Assembly (NCBI RefSeq): GCF_013368755.1
Contig: NC_049564.1
Span: forward strand, 2,736,001 to 2,800,000
From: Talaromyces rugulosus
Taxonomy: Eukaryota > Ascomycota > Eurotiomycetes > Eurotiales > Trichocomaceae
Reading direction: 5' to 3'
Length of the DNA stretch: 64,000 nucleotides
The position numbers and the translations under genes were made by a program. The notes beneath the pieces were generated by a model. It saw only the letters and a program-made list of their open reading frames with translations, did no database searches and was not told where the DNA came from. This document shows, piece by piece, positions 9,584 through 21,189 of this stretch. Every line of letters starts with the position of its first letter. The first letter of the stretch is position 1.

Positions 9584-12037
9584 CTATATTACATGTAGAA
9601 ATTCAAGGTCAACAGCATCATATCCACTCTGGACCATAACGTTGACAAAATTACTTCCCGGCAGCAAATCCAACTGCAATGGCACAGTCGTGAAACTACC
9701 TCCAGTCGGTGGCAGGCTCACTGTATTGTTAGCAACTCCTGGAGAACTATTCACCACGATTTCGGCCACCGCAGCAGAATCCCCCGAATTCGCGTATGAC
9801 AGCAGTGCTTCTCTTGGCCCGGTTCCTTTGCCGTGATCATATATTCCAGAGAACAAAACGGAATTTCCATCTTCTAAATATCCGACTACAGCCCCATTGG
9901 CAGTTGCATTTGCTTCAGTGGGGCTGAAAACCACCTCTGCAGATGTGAGCACGGCGTCGACAGCGTAATAAACACCAGTAGTGCGGTCTGGCGGAACCCA
10001 AACTTGCAGCTCACAGACACCAACAAATAAGTCTGCCTTATTATACATGTTGACGGCGATGAAGCTGCTCTCGACGGTTTGGTCAAAAAAGATTGTGTTC
10101 AACTCGTTTGGCATGCAGGTATCGAACGGGTCGAGTTTTGCCAGCAATACAGACCCATTGGTCTGATCGGAACCGTATATTTCGATGGCCTGTGGGCAAT
10201 CGACTGTTCCATTGCGTGCCACATCAGAGTAGATACCAAGTGTGACGGAAGAAAAGGTTCGTGGGCGCGGGAAAGTAATCTTGAGAGTATCGTTTGCGTT
10301 TGGCGACCCATAGTTGGTCCAGCGATTGTCTGGCTCGGAGTAGTAGAAGAGATATCCGTCAATAGACTTGTACGGATCGTCAAGTGTGAAAGTAAAAGTT
10401 GCATCGGCCAAAGGGTATGCTCCACTCCCGAGAACATTTGCCGCTATGTTAACGGGGACGGTGTCGTTGATTCCATTTCCACCTTCGATATTGGATTCTG
10501 GCAACTGAACTTCGGCCTGGAGATCAGGGCCTGTGTGAATCCTTTGGCCATTGACAAAAACATGAAGACCGGATCCTTCACCGTAACGAGTCCCATCAAG
10601 ATCGTAGAGAATAGTGAGAAGATGACCATGGTACGGGGCATTCTCAAGCGCAAAATACGTCCAGTTTGAGGGAATTATTGGTGAAATTTGCAGAATGCCG
10701 TCAAGCCGTGGAACCAAACCCAGCAGACCAGTGATGACATCGTCGTTGTTGGTTGAATGATCATAGTGCTCGGAGTGGTTGAAGCTGTCTGCACTCCAAG
10801 AATCGAGATCTGGGTAATGGGATTCTGCGACATATGGTTTTCCATCTTTATGCTGGGTTGTCGCGTATATGCTGAGATATTGATAGTACTGTTCAGCTAC
10901 GACACTGCAGCTATCAGAGCGGTGCATGGCCGCCAGAGACTTGAGCACATGTGCAGTGGAAAACGGCCATGACTGACCATTCCAGTAGCAACAGTAGGAA
11001 CTCGGTTTGATGGCATCATAGTACTGGCTGCGCACCTCTAGCGTAGTTGGACCATATTCAGTATAAAATCCGTCTGGATTGAAAAGTTCTTGAGAAGAGG
11101 GCGCGCAATATTCCTCTTCAAGGCCAATTCCAAAGCGGAACGGAAACAACCCAACCTCTTCACGTCCCTGAAGTTGAGCAAGATTGGGGTTACCAGGTCG
11201 GATTACGTCGACGAAGAAATTCTGGTCTGCGCTCCACAGGTGTTCGTACATGGCTGTTTCAACTGTATCTGCCAGCAATGTGAAGTTGGCCGCCAATGTA
11301 TTGTGGCCGGCTATTTTAGCTGTCTCTGCAACGGCACGTGCATTTGCGACCATGTACGCATTGTGGCTTGGTCTGTATGTATTTGGGCCAGGCAGTTGAA
11401 CACTAGAGTTGCTGGTCTCTGCCGCCTCGACATAGCCTGGCAGGCTGTACTCCTGGGCATCATAAACAGGTGTGTAGTAATAAAGGCCGACATCAGAGTC
11501 AAAGACAAAGTCCCACTCGTCCCACATGCGGACAAACCCGTCCAGTTGGCTAGTCAGAAACTCAACATCGCCATTAACATGCGCCCTGCGATAGGCCGCG
11601 TCGGTGATCCAGTTTGTGTACTGGGTTGTATTCCCCGGTCCTCGCGTATAGATCTGGATGTAGTCGCCAGCGTAAAAGCCGCTGCGAAGCCACCTCGCCT
11701 CATCAATCTGATGGCCCGCTGCTGCGTCAATTGTATTATACTCTTCAGCGTATCCCACCGGCTGGATGAACTCTGTCAATATGTAGCCACTTCCTGCGGT
11801 GGTGTATCGCAAATGATCCACCAGAGTTGACCAGCGGTAGTAGTAGACTTCTTCGATATTTGCATCAGGTATGTCAATATAAGGAATGTTTTGCTTCAGG
11901 AACTCTTTGCCAAAGTAAGAGCTAATAGGGCTATCGTGGTCTAAGAAATCTGTGCCCAGGACAGTGTCATCTGTTGGTGTGGGAGGCTGTTGTGCGAGAG
12001 CTACCGCCGCATAGAGCAGACAAAAAAATAGAATCAT
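9584..12037 (-). CDS. Secreted six-hairpin glycosidase-like protein (MGH1-type), with C-terminal beta-sandwich modules
   Basis: A single-exon gene of 817 residues that begins with a clear signal peptide, MILFFCLLYAAVALA. Residues about 55-470 resemble the (alpha/alpha)6 catalytic fold of MGH1-type glycoside hydrolases. Supporting segments are YYYRWSTLVDHL, EARWLRSGFYAGDYIQIY, TYRPSHNAYMVANARAVAETA, LFPFRFGIGLEEEYC, SSYCCYWNGQSWPFSTAHVLKS and HYDHSTNNDDVITGLLGL. The second half looks like galactose-binding or carbohydrate-binding beta-sandwiches: one around DPYKSIDGYLFYYSEPDNRW to ELQVWVPP, and a last one resembling CBM35 near the C-terminus. Many N-glycosylation sequons fit a secreted protein. 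The substrate and GH family are not certain; an arabinosidase/rhamnosidase-like role on plant polysaccharide is a guess. It is convergent with the enoyl-reductase gene. Confidence 0.7.
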   Translation of the reverse strand: MILFFCLLYAAVALAQQPPTPTDDTVLGTDFLDHDSPISSYFGKEFLKQNIPYIDIPDANIEEVYYYRWSTLVDHLRYTTAGSGYILTEFIQPVGYAEEYNTIDAAAGHQIDEARWLRSGFYAGDYIQIYTRGPGNTTQYTNWITDAAYRRAHVNGDVEFLTSQLDGFVRMWDEWDFVFDSDVGLYYYTPVYDAQEYSLPGYVEAAETSNSSVQLPGPNTYRPSHNAYMVANARAVAETAKIAGHNTLAANFTLLADTVETAMYEHLWSADQNFFVDVIRPGNPNLAQLQGREEVGLFPFRFGIGLEEEYCAPSSQELFNPDGFYTEYGPTTLEVRSQYYDAIKPSSYCCYWNGQSWPFSTAHVLKSLAAMHRSDSCSVVAEQYYQYLSIYATTQHKDGKPYVAESHYPDLDSWSADSFNHSEHYDHSTNNDDVITGLLGLVPRLDGILQISPIIPSNWTYFALENAPYHGHLLTILYDLDGTRYGEGSGLHVFVNGQRIHTGPDLQAEVQLPESNIEGGNGINDTVPVNIAANVLGSGAYPLADATFTFTLDDPYKSIDGYLFYYSEPDNRWTNYGSPNANDTLKITFPRPRTFSSVTLGIYSDVARNGTVDCPQAIEIYGSDQTNGSVLLAKLDPFDTCMPNELNTIFFDQTVESSFIAVNMYNKADLFVGVCELQVWVPPDRTTGVYYAVDAVLTSAEVVFSPTEANATANGAVVGYLEDGNSVLFSGIYDHGKGTGPREALLSYANSGDSAAVAEIVVNSSPGVANNTVSLPPTGGSFTTVPLQLDLLPGSNFVNVMVQSGYDAVDLEFLHVI

Positions 12038-13378
12038 GGTGAGTCAAATTCTTCTTGTGGAAATCAATTTCTCATTTATGAAGCTTTCCACATATACAGG
12101 GCATACTGTATTTGCATTTAGCTGAAAATATTATAAAACTTTCATGAACCAGTGAACAATTTTAAATATCTACAGCTGCATTATTTTTGAAAAACAAACT
12201 GTCTATATACGTATATAAAACTGGGCCTTGGACATAATTTTAGTTAAAGCCGTTACTATGTATGAAGGTATTGTGGAATGTAGGGATGACTGACGCGAAA
12301 ATCTCATATGATGTCGCGCAAGGGCCTGGATACCATCACGTCGCTCGCATCATGAGCCCATCAAACAAATAAGTAGAGTGCAAAAAACATTCATTGGGTA
12401 GGTTTAATTACGGGAACCCAGTAAGTTTGATCAGTTCCAATTCAGCGCGCAGTCAGGAAACAATTATATGGAATGTATACAGCACACAACCTCCCTAGCA
12501 TCCTATTTAAGTCTTGTATGCACATTTCGGTTATGGATATTTGACATAAATAAATACTCAAAGAACAAAGAAAACAAGACTGCGATTGTATACGGAGAAC
12601 TCATGTTGATCTCCAGGTGTCAACAGTAGACTCGCTATGTAGTCACATGCCATAGTCACCCATATGGGCCATATCCTAGCTCCGGCTAGCCCACGTTTTG
12701 ACCGGGGTCTCCAAAGCTTGGCCTATTAATTTTCGATATTAATTCTATGGCCTGCTGATCGGTGATAGTTCGTCGTCTGCTGGAGCGATAGTCAATGCTC
12801 ACGGGCCGGCATCCGCTTGTATCATGCTGGCAAAATATTTCCCGATTAGGAAGTGATCTGGTGCCAAGTTTTGTTCCTGCATATTGCATCACGTCAACTG
12901 CCTCGAGATCTTTAGCGATGGAGAGTTTGAGAGCTCAAAAAACACATGCTGCTTTATGCCAGTTTAAATTTCAATAATTTGAAACAGGATGAATCCTGCA
13001 TTTATGCTGCCTAGCTAGAAGAACATTTCCCCTGCCGCCTTATGAGCCATCGGAAAGATCGATTTACCATTCTTTTCGCGTCATTTGCAGCCAGAGACAT
13101 CTAGAGACCTCAAGATACATTTTTATTAACTGTTGATAGCTTCATAATCTTCTAGCACTGTTCTTAAACAGATTCTATTCCAGGAATCACTTGTCTTATT
13201 ATCTTGTTACATGTGACTGTTTTTAATATGTGCGCCGGTCAAGTTCAAAATCTTGTCCTCGGCATGATCATGTGCAGCTTAACGCACTACATATAAGTTT
13301 AACATATGGTGAAACCGTTGGTGTTTTCAGTGATGGGTCACTCAGAGAAACAACAATGTAATGAATGAATGAGACTGA
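12038..13378. other. AT-rich intergenic region
   Basis: About 1.3 kb between two secreted-glycosidase genes on the same strand. The part near 12038 is the promoter side of the six-hairpin gene. No gene, RNA or repeat could be supported. The open frame at 12686-12892 is short and unrecognised. Confidence 0.5.
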
Positions 13379-15150
13379 TTAGTTCCCATGATCGACCGTC
13401 AACATGACTGCACTAGAATACGGTACATCAATGGTAATCACGCCATTTTTATCAGCACGAGCTGTTTCGCCTACTGTCACATTTCCCAAGCGAACCGGTT
13501 TGCCACCCTCTAGCTCGTAGTTGTACGAGTAACCATCCCAAGTAATGCCAGAGAGCGCATTGCTTCCGTTCGCCAGGAGTCGCTGCACCGACACCGATTT
13601 AAACTCGGACGGAAGCTGAAAGTCATAAGATGCTGATGGTCGAGGAGCCGTTGGGTCCGAGTCAGTATAGTTGTACTCGACGAGGTTGACCACTGCAATC
13701 CGGGCCAGCTTGCCGCCCACGTAGGCCGCATATGCCGATTCTGTTTCGTTGGAAAGCGGGAGATCTGTGATCTGTACATCTGAATCTCCGTGCACCATTG
13801 CGGCCACAAACACATTTCCGTAATAGGGAGGCTTTGTCCCCAGGGTGGTGTTCTCGGTTTCGACCGGCTGCCAGGATGCGTATCGATAGTCACTGCCCTG
13901 ATGCATGTGTTGTCGGCGAACACCCTGGGAAGCAGCGTACAGGTTGAAGTCGACTCCCCAGATAGCGGCACCAAAGGCGTTGGAGAGCCCTGGAGCACCT
14001 TCATTATAGAGCGAGTTGTGCTCGCCTAGGATGAAAGGGATATTTGTTGTAAGGTTGTCGGCCGCAAGAACCTGAGAAAGGTTTGATAGTGATTTAACTT
14101 TTGTCACTGTGACTGTGTGATTCATCAGAGTTCCTTGAAGGGTTATACCAGGTTGTGTTGCTCCGCCGATATAACTGATTCAAATATAATCAGCATCATT
14201 GTATAAGATGAAAAAAATGAAAAAAAAAAATGAAAACCCTGGTGAGGGTACTAACTTATGCACTGAATTCAAAGCAATATTTTTATCAGTATTTAGGTCA
14301 TCTTTCCAAGTTGCCACCGGATCCAGACTATTCGTAAGGCCCGCAAAAGAAGGAGCAAGATATTGGTAATTCTTCTCAGTTGCCATTTCCGGACACGCCT
14401 TAGCCAGAGCATCGTGAATCTTCCGGGACTTTGCTAGCCATTCATCGACGTAATCTTGCTCTGTCCAATTGGATGGTCTGACGGGGCCCTGCGAAGACGT
14501 TTTAAACAGATCTGGTTCATTGCCCAGTTCCCAGTACGCCAGCTTTCCGTCTTGAAGAGCTTTGCAAGCCAATGGAACAGTATTGAGGAGGGTCTCTAAA
14601 CCTTCACTTCCATTCTTACCCAGATTAAAGCCGTGGGAGAATTTGGTCTTTGGCCAGGTTGCGTAGGACTCGAAAAAGGACGGTCCAATGTAGATGATGT
14701 AAGGATAATCAACCGACTTGCTGGGGATCACGGTTCCATTGATAGCATACTCCAGACTAGCATTATATAGCGCGTAGTCCCTAAATCTGTCAGCAATAAT
14801 ATTTTATAGGGGTTGGATCAGTCATACTGCGTATTTCCTCCTACCCGTATGTACGGCTTTACCCCTTGAATGTCGGCAAGATTGTCAAGCAACTGATTAG
14901 AGAAGTTGTTGGGGTGGGATTTATTTCCTGCTAATGTTGGTACATTTTATGCAATTTTTTTTTTCCAATTTCACGTACCTGCGTAGTCTGGGAAGTAGCA
15001 AAATTCAATAGAATACGACATGTATGATTCCAGCAATGCAGGTCCTGCGGAACTAGGCACGTCCTTGTCGACTGAGATGGCCGACACATCGCGAACGACA
15101 GCTGCCGCTGTGGCAGACACCACTAAAGGGAAAATATTTAACAGCCTCAT
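13379..15150 (-). CDS. Secreted glycoside hydrolase family 79 protein (beta-glucuronidase-like)
   Basis: Four exons, 15150-14979, 14927-14828, 14780-14256 and 14174-13379, give 530 residues. The N-terminus MRLLNIFPLVVSATAAAVV is a signal peptide. The TIM-barrel domain starts with LESYMSYSIEFCYFPDYAG and continues with KPYIRVGGNTQDYALYN. The acid/base Glu lies in AYWELGNEPD (about residue 179). The nucleophile Glu lies in NIPFILGEHNSLYNEG (about residue 317). The C-terminal beta domain (GH79 C) ends VPYSSAVMLTVDHGN. The family releases glucuronic or 4-O-methylglucuronic acid from arabinogalactan proteins and related glycans outside the cell. The third intron splits the Asn codon of VHNYIGGATQ. 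The acceptor of exon 2 is a TAGCAG pair, so a 3-nt variation is possible. All key residues are present. Confidence 0.92.
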
Positions 15151-17224
15151 TGCTTGTTTTTTGTTGTTTATTTGCCGCTGTGATGGTGAATGGCGGGCAA
15201 TCCGTCGCAGCTATGTACATCTGATCGGCAATTGACGAGGATGCGATTTGTCCGGCATTCCTCCGCTATCATCGGCAGAAAAATGGTCTATGCGTGTCTG
15301 CAATGAACAAGATTAAACAAGATTCACCAAATGGAGCTCAGGGTGATTGACCGCCATAATGATTTTGCGGGGGTTAGTGGTTGTTACAGTTGCATGATTG
15401 CGCGTACGCGATGCCTCATTAGGAAATTCGTATACATTGGCTTCGTTTCTACCCCGCGTTTTGCCGACGAGATCGACGATTTAGTCTCTACATGCAGACG
15501 TTAGAAGGGATTATATCAATAGCCGATGATATTAGCATTTTAAAGCTTTGTATTTAGCCGACCCGTGTGCTTAATCTTGTCTCTCAACTTTATATGTAAC
15601 CTTACATGTAAGGTCAAATTAACCTTGACAAGAGAATCTCAACTAAGCGTTGAGTACGTTGAGTACTTTATGGTCACCTTTAGATTTAACGTTGACGTAA
15701 TCCTTTCATATATGCAATAATAAACAAGTCGGATATAATGATGTAGTGCATGGTTCTATCCCCAGATGCCGCATCGTCAATTGATATCTGAAGCAGCGTT
15801 AAAAGATGTTTCATTAGGGTCATAGAATATCTACTAGCTGTATTCAACATAAATTGATGAGCAAGTGCACAGTAGATACACATAAATTTTGGCACTTTTT
15901 CTACACGGCCATTTCTAAATCTTAGTGTCAAAAGCTAAATGGATGTCCAGACACTTGATATTTGTAGAAAAAAATATGTTGGCGCCTGTGATAAACCATA
16001 GATTGACTGCCCAAGAGACTAAAGGTCTTTTGGTGCGGCTGTCAACATAATATTCCAAACCACCATTAAAAGATCCCCTTTGAGTACGGCCACTCTAATT
16101 TAGCTATTTCAGTAACTCGTCTATATTAATATATTTGGGATAAAACAAAAATTTAAGAATGATACATGTAGTGCATGGCCGTCTTTCATAATTAGGAAGT
16201 TTCATAACTAATATTTATGGTGATTCGTCAAATTATGCTCCTATTTCTGCTACATACTTGGTCTATTTTCTTTAAATATTATCTCCACGGAACATTTAAT
16301 TGAAAGCGCACTTCAATTTTAGTAGATTTATCAATTGATGCTATTAGTTGACATTACATTTACATGTGGTTTATATATGGTTAACGGTGGGAGCAACAGT
16401 ATTTAATGTATATCAAATGGTGTGTACCAGAATCATACATGTAAGTACTATTGACCTGTATCGAGGGCAATTTATATTAGTTCAATGTCTTTTTACATTC
16501 AGATTTATCTATTAAACAAAATAATCTTCCCTTTATGTAGCCAAGACAGTAATTCCCTCATCACATGCAGTGAGGATGCATAGTAAGTCAACTCTCATAA
16601 AATATACATTTATTCGCTACATATATGTATGTACCTTACAAGATCTTCCATACTCTACACAGCCAATAAAATCTAATTTTCTATAAAAACCCCATTTCAT
16701 AATGCTAAATTACACCATATCTCGGAATTCCTAGAAACAGCAAGTATCGTTCCAAAACGGGAAAACTTACAGGACCATGTAAATACATACGAAATTTTGT
16801 ATCATTTCGGTAATTTGCAAACAACCACCCTCTTTGCTCTTACATCACGTTCCCAGTAAAGCACGCAATCACTCCATTATATGTAAATATACATGATAAG
16901 TAATTATTGGTAAATAATGTATGGTATCTTTCAACGTCGGAGAATGTCCGAGAGGAGGGGTATTTTCACCGTGTACTGATTTGGCCTGGCCGATATCGCG
17001 GCGAAGAGGTATGTACGTGTTATCAGGGGTGATTGCATCATCATCAATTTTTTGAGCTGGGTTTATTAGCTTTTTTAGATATAACACAGTGGGTTAGATT
17101 TCTCAACTGTTTAATGTTTGTGTTGGAAATATCCTTGATCTAGCTAACCTCGTATAAACATTTGATATACTACTATTCCAAAGTAATTGAAATACTGTAG
17201 ATAGTAAGTAATAACCATACAAAA
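15151..17224. other. 2-kb AT-rich gene-free region
   Basis: After the GH79 promoter (about 15151-15480) the sequence becomes strongly AT-rich, full of TACATG/CATGTA words, and lacks any open frame worth calling. It contains a perfect 16-base palindrome ACCTTACATGTAAGGT at 15599-15614 and a tandem GTTGAGTAC duplication at 15649-15666. A decayed (RIP-mutated) transposon is possible, but no coding trace, terminal repeat or target-site duplication was found. Confidence 0.5.
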
Positions 17225-19157
17225 CTACACATCCCACCACCCCTCACAATGCGACTTCAAATCTACATCCTCGGGTAACTTCAAATGCGGCGTCAACTTA
17301 ACAGCAGCACCCTCATCATCATCGGCGACATTCTTCTCCCTCGCCCTCCACCCATCCCCCAACCATGCAAACCGATTGCCACTTTTATTCGTATACGTAT
17401 ACTCAAAATCTTCCCATCTTGGGTCTCGGCGAATATAATTTGACGCTGCTGCACTTCCAGGGAACAAGCCTACCACGCGTCCACCAGGGATTCCAGCGTT
17501 GTACCAGGATGAGCAATTCTTGCTGTTGTCGGAGGAGTCGTTGTTTCCAGTCCACACTGTCCGGGGGAAAAACTTGTCGGCGTAGTCGATGAAATCCCTT
17601 GTTGCAGCGAACGAAGGCGACAGAGAGGCGATTCCCTGACTGCGTAGTTTGCGAATCACTTTGGCAATATAGGTCACTTGGTTCTCGATACTGTTTGGCA
17701 CTGTTCCACTGAAACCCGCAGATAATGGCCCACCAACCCAATTGATATTGGGAAACCCTGGTGCTGCCATACCCAGATAGATATAAGGGTAGCCGTACGA
17801 ACCGCCTGGCCTCCAGGCTTCTTGCAAATTCACACCGTTGGCCACGATGGGGAACGCCGGCGCAAAATCAACGTTTGCCCCCGTGGAACAAATCACCACA
17901 TCAACTTCCCTCTCAGTCCCGTCTACCGTGACAATACCCGTCTCAGTAAATTTTTGGATGCGTGTCTGAATAAAGCTAACATTCGGCTTCGACAGTGCCT
18001 CCAAATACCCCGGTCCTGGCGTTGGTCGACGGCAATTGGGAGGAAAATCAGGGATAATCTTGTCTGCCAATTCGGGCCCTACGCGACGAAGCATCAATTC
18101 GGTCCACTTCTCGCGCAATCCTTTGTTTCCCGGTGTGTCTTTGAAAATATTTCCAAACTGGCGGAAATAGCCCGCTTCGATTTTGCGACGGTATTCGAGA
18201 TGTGTTTTTGGGTCGTTTTTGAAGGACTCGAGTTGCTCGTCGCTGAATAGGTTTGGTTCGAGCCGGCGCACGCCAGAAGGGCCGAATGAGTCGACTATCC
18301 AGGTGCGGTTACGTGCGTAGTGGTCGACGTGGCCTGAAATGGGCTGGATTGATGGCAGTACCTGGAGACCTGAAGCGCCGTTTCCAATCAGGGCGACGCG
18401 TTTGTCTTTTAGGTCAATGTCGTGGTTCCAGTTCGAGGAGTGGAAGAGTGGGTTTTTGAACGACTTGATTCCTTCATAGTCTGGGAGTTTCCAGGCGTTG
18501 AAGTGGCCGATTGCAGAGACGATAAAGTCTAGTTTCTCTTCATATATGTTGGCGGTGTTTAAATCCTCAATGGTCAGTTTCCATTTCGCCTCCTCGTTGA
18601 GCCATTCCGCGCTGAGGACTTTCTGTTTACTTTTCAAATGCTTGTACACGCCGTGCTTCTGGGCGAGGTTTTGCCAGTAGTTGCGAATCTCATGGCCCTG
18701 CGCGAATTCCTCGGTCCACTGCGAGTTGGCCTCGAAGCTGGATTGATAGACATGAGCAGGCACATCGCAACGGACACCGGGATATGTATTCTCAAACCAC
18801 GTGCCGCCCTATACATGTCAACTTTGTACCGACACAGAAGATGGGAGGGCGGAGTCATACCACGTCGCCGTTTTTGTCGTAGATTGTCAGGTTTATCCCA
18901 GGCAGTTTTGCTGGGAGCAGCGTCGCTGCTGTTATACCTGCCAGCCCGGCACCAATAATGCCAACCTTGATGTCGCGCACATGATCGACTGGATGGTCTT
19001 CGAGCTCGAACGCAGGTTTGTCTTTGGCTGATGGTTCTATTTCCGCTGCTGCTGCTGCTAGCGAGTCCGAGACAAAGGTTTCTCGGACTTGAGCGCTGGT
19101 TTTCAGATTATCGGGTATTGTCCCGTTTGCAATGGGAGGATTCTGTAAAAGAGTCAT
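17225..19157 (-). CDS. FAD-dependent Baeyer-Villiger-type monooxygenase
   Basis: Two exons, 19157-18861 and 18808-17225, give 626 residues. The FAD Rossmann motif GIIGAGLAG is at about residues 66-74, after a 60-residue N-terminal extension. Next come GGTWFENTYPGVRCDVPAH across the intron, the ATG-like region FIVSAIGHFNAWKLPDYEG, and the BVMO-like block FKNPLFHSSNWNHDI, where the usual FxGxxxHxxxW fingerprint is slightly altered. The second, NADPH-binding motif is RVALIGNGASGLQVLP. The C-terminal part has VVICSTGANVDF and PNINWVGGPL. The length fits fungal BVMOs, which insert oxygen next to ketones or oxidise heteroatoms in secondary and sterol metabolism. The substrate is unknown. The start MTLLQNPPIANG is the only ATG that gives an open frame. 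A TTTTACAG just inside codon 5 resembles a splice acceptor, but upstream ATGs do not join in frame. Confidence 0.88.
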
Positions 19158-19688
19158 TCTCAGTAAGTTTTTTTTTCCAAAAGAAAAAAAATGAGTGACT
19201 GAGAAGAATGAGAAAGAAAAAAAACCGCAGTATCTCAACTTTCGGCAGGTATAGAGCTTGCAATATACTCACCAGCTGGCGCCATAGCAGATAAACATGA
19301 GGATGACGAGCCCCTCAGTGGACCTGTCTGAGTCGACACTAGGAGCACGAATTGGAGGGACCGTTATGTTCTCAAATTATCAAAAGGTAGATAAACATTA
19401 CATTACCTTGACACAATGTATAATAAATACATGTACGCTTGCACGTACGGTAAATCACATACCAATTCGGGTAATTAATCAACTTGCACCATCGCGGAGT
19501 ATGATGGTGTCAACCTCGGGCGACCGGACATCACGCCGACCTCTTGAAAATAAAGATAATATGGGTACTATAGTGTAAGAATATGTATTGCAAATAATCT
19601 ATACATGAAAGGTAATGAATAATACAACTAGAACAAAACGGGGTATTTGAAAATCACAATGCAAATTATAAACCCTGTCGGACGTCCA
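19158..19688. other. Intergenic: monooxygenase promoter and ALG7 3' flank
   Basis: About 530 bases. A GTGAGT preceded by ATGGCGCCAGCTG near 19270-19290 could be the donor of a 5'-UTR intron that ends at TTTTACAG near 19143. No gene or RNA could be supported. Confidence 0.4.
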
Positions 19689-21189
19689 TCATACAGAGAA
19701 AAAGTTCCGATTGTCCGCTGGAAAGATGAGAAGCGCCATCCGGTGACGAACAAACAGGGCAATTAGCCCCACTATTGTCTGCAGCAAAACGATATGCAGG
19801 GCCAGTCGATCCTCTCTCATCGGGCCAAACCAGAGGATCCATAGATTGAGAAGGGTCAGGTTTGTTGACTCGATGATTTCGCCCTTTGAGTTTGTCTTGA
19901 GCCCAACCAATCGTAGCCGATACAAAATCTTGAGTATGACATTGATCAAAGGTGATGGAGGATGCGCCCATTCGGTGACAGAATTATCCAGCAGGCCAGT
20001 TGCCGCGTTGAATTTGGGGAGGCGGTGGCGTGGGCAAGGAATAATGTGAAATAGCTGCGGGCATGAGTAGAGGAAGTTGAACATTTGAGGGATGAACAAA
20101 AGTAGCAGGGTCTTGCTAAAATGCCCCAGGATGCCAACAACGACAAATACCATGCCAGCAAAGTAGCAGTATGTGTCGCCGACAAAAACCTTGGAGGGAT
20201 ACCAGTTGTGGCAGAGGAGAGCAAACGATACTCCAATAAATGGCAGCAGAAAATAGATCGAAAAGAGATGAGAATCCATCGCCGGGTGTGGATACGGAGT
20301 GAAAGGTGCCAGGTATAAGGAATCATTGATCAAGAGAAGAATGGCAATGACGAGCGACTGGGCAACCTCAACGCCATTTATCCCTGCCAGCATGTTGATG
20401 CTATTAGGGCAAAAGATGGCCACGGCGGCCATATATGCGTAGTACAGCCAACCAAGGTTGATAGTTTCTCCGAGATAAGATCGCAGCGGCATCGGGACTA
20501 CGACCTGGGTGACGCCAAAGTCGACAAAGTAGACGACTAGCATAGGGAAAGCTCCGAATGCTGGTATCAGAACCTTGTGTCGCCATCTGATATCGAGAAG
20601 GTCATCTCCAATGCCGAGGAGCACGATGGCTTGCAGCGAGAGAAGTCCTGACAGGTATGATGCCAGCTGCATCAATTAGCTTGGCTCAAGAAGTGACAGG
20701 AGAAAAAAAAATACCTTATTATGCGGAAAGCGATGAAGGTAGCGTCCCATTTCGACATGCTGAGCCTCCTGGACGACGTCTCGGTTTCCACCACCCGAAG
20801 TGGCGGCAACAATATCTTTGTAGAAAGGAAACGGAATAAAGGCAATCAACAGCAGTAAATAAACGACTGCACACACTGCACCCATTGTCTCAGGTCTAAA
20901 AGAAGCACACTATTAGCTTTATACAATGCGATTGCCGAATTGGTTCGTACATCTCGGGCCGCTTGACTTTGGACATATCCCTCCCCTTCAAGCCGACCTT
21001 TATGAAGCTAGGCCCTAGCCATCGGATAAGGCTGTAGGTGGCGGAAAATGCGAACAGACTAAAGGCGATAGAAACCATGAGTGGCTCTCCATCGCCATGA
21101 AACGAGTTTGCGACAATGGCGACAGAGACACCGGCGAGAGCCAAGAGGCTCCAGGCCTCTGTTCGCGACAGACTAGTGGAGAGGCTCAT
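19689..21189 (-). CDS. alg7: UDP-GlcNAc:dolichyl-phosphate GlcNAc-1-phosphotransferase (GPT)
   Basis: Three exons, 21189-20951, 20895-20715 and 20666-19689, give 465 residues, close to the usual length of the eukaryotic enzyme. It starts N-glycan assembly at the ER membrane by moving GlcNAc-1-phosphate from UDP-GlcNAc to dolichyl phosphate and is the target of tunicamycin. About ten hydrophobic helices are visible. Family motifs are GLKGRDMSK near the first loop, the Asp-rich LGIGDDLLDIRWRHK, NSINMLAGINGVEVAQS and KVFVGDTYCYFAG. The C-terminal loop holds LPKFNAATGLL. Introns fall at RPE(I)PETMG and HNK|LASYL and join in frame. The start ATG is the first one and gives an N-terminal membrane helix. 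The gene is divergent from SEH1 across a 454-base spacer. Confidence 0.95.

Noticed and set aside
10079..10669. Long antisense open frames over the six-hairpin glycosidase gene
   Set aside because: They are shadows of the 817-codon gene on the minus strand, with no similarity of their own.
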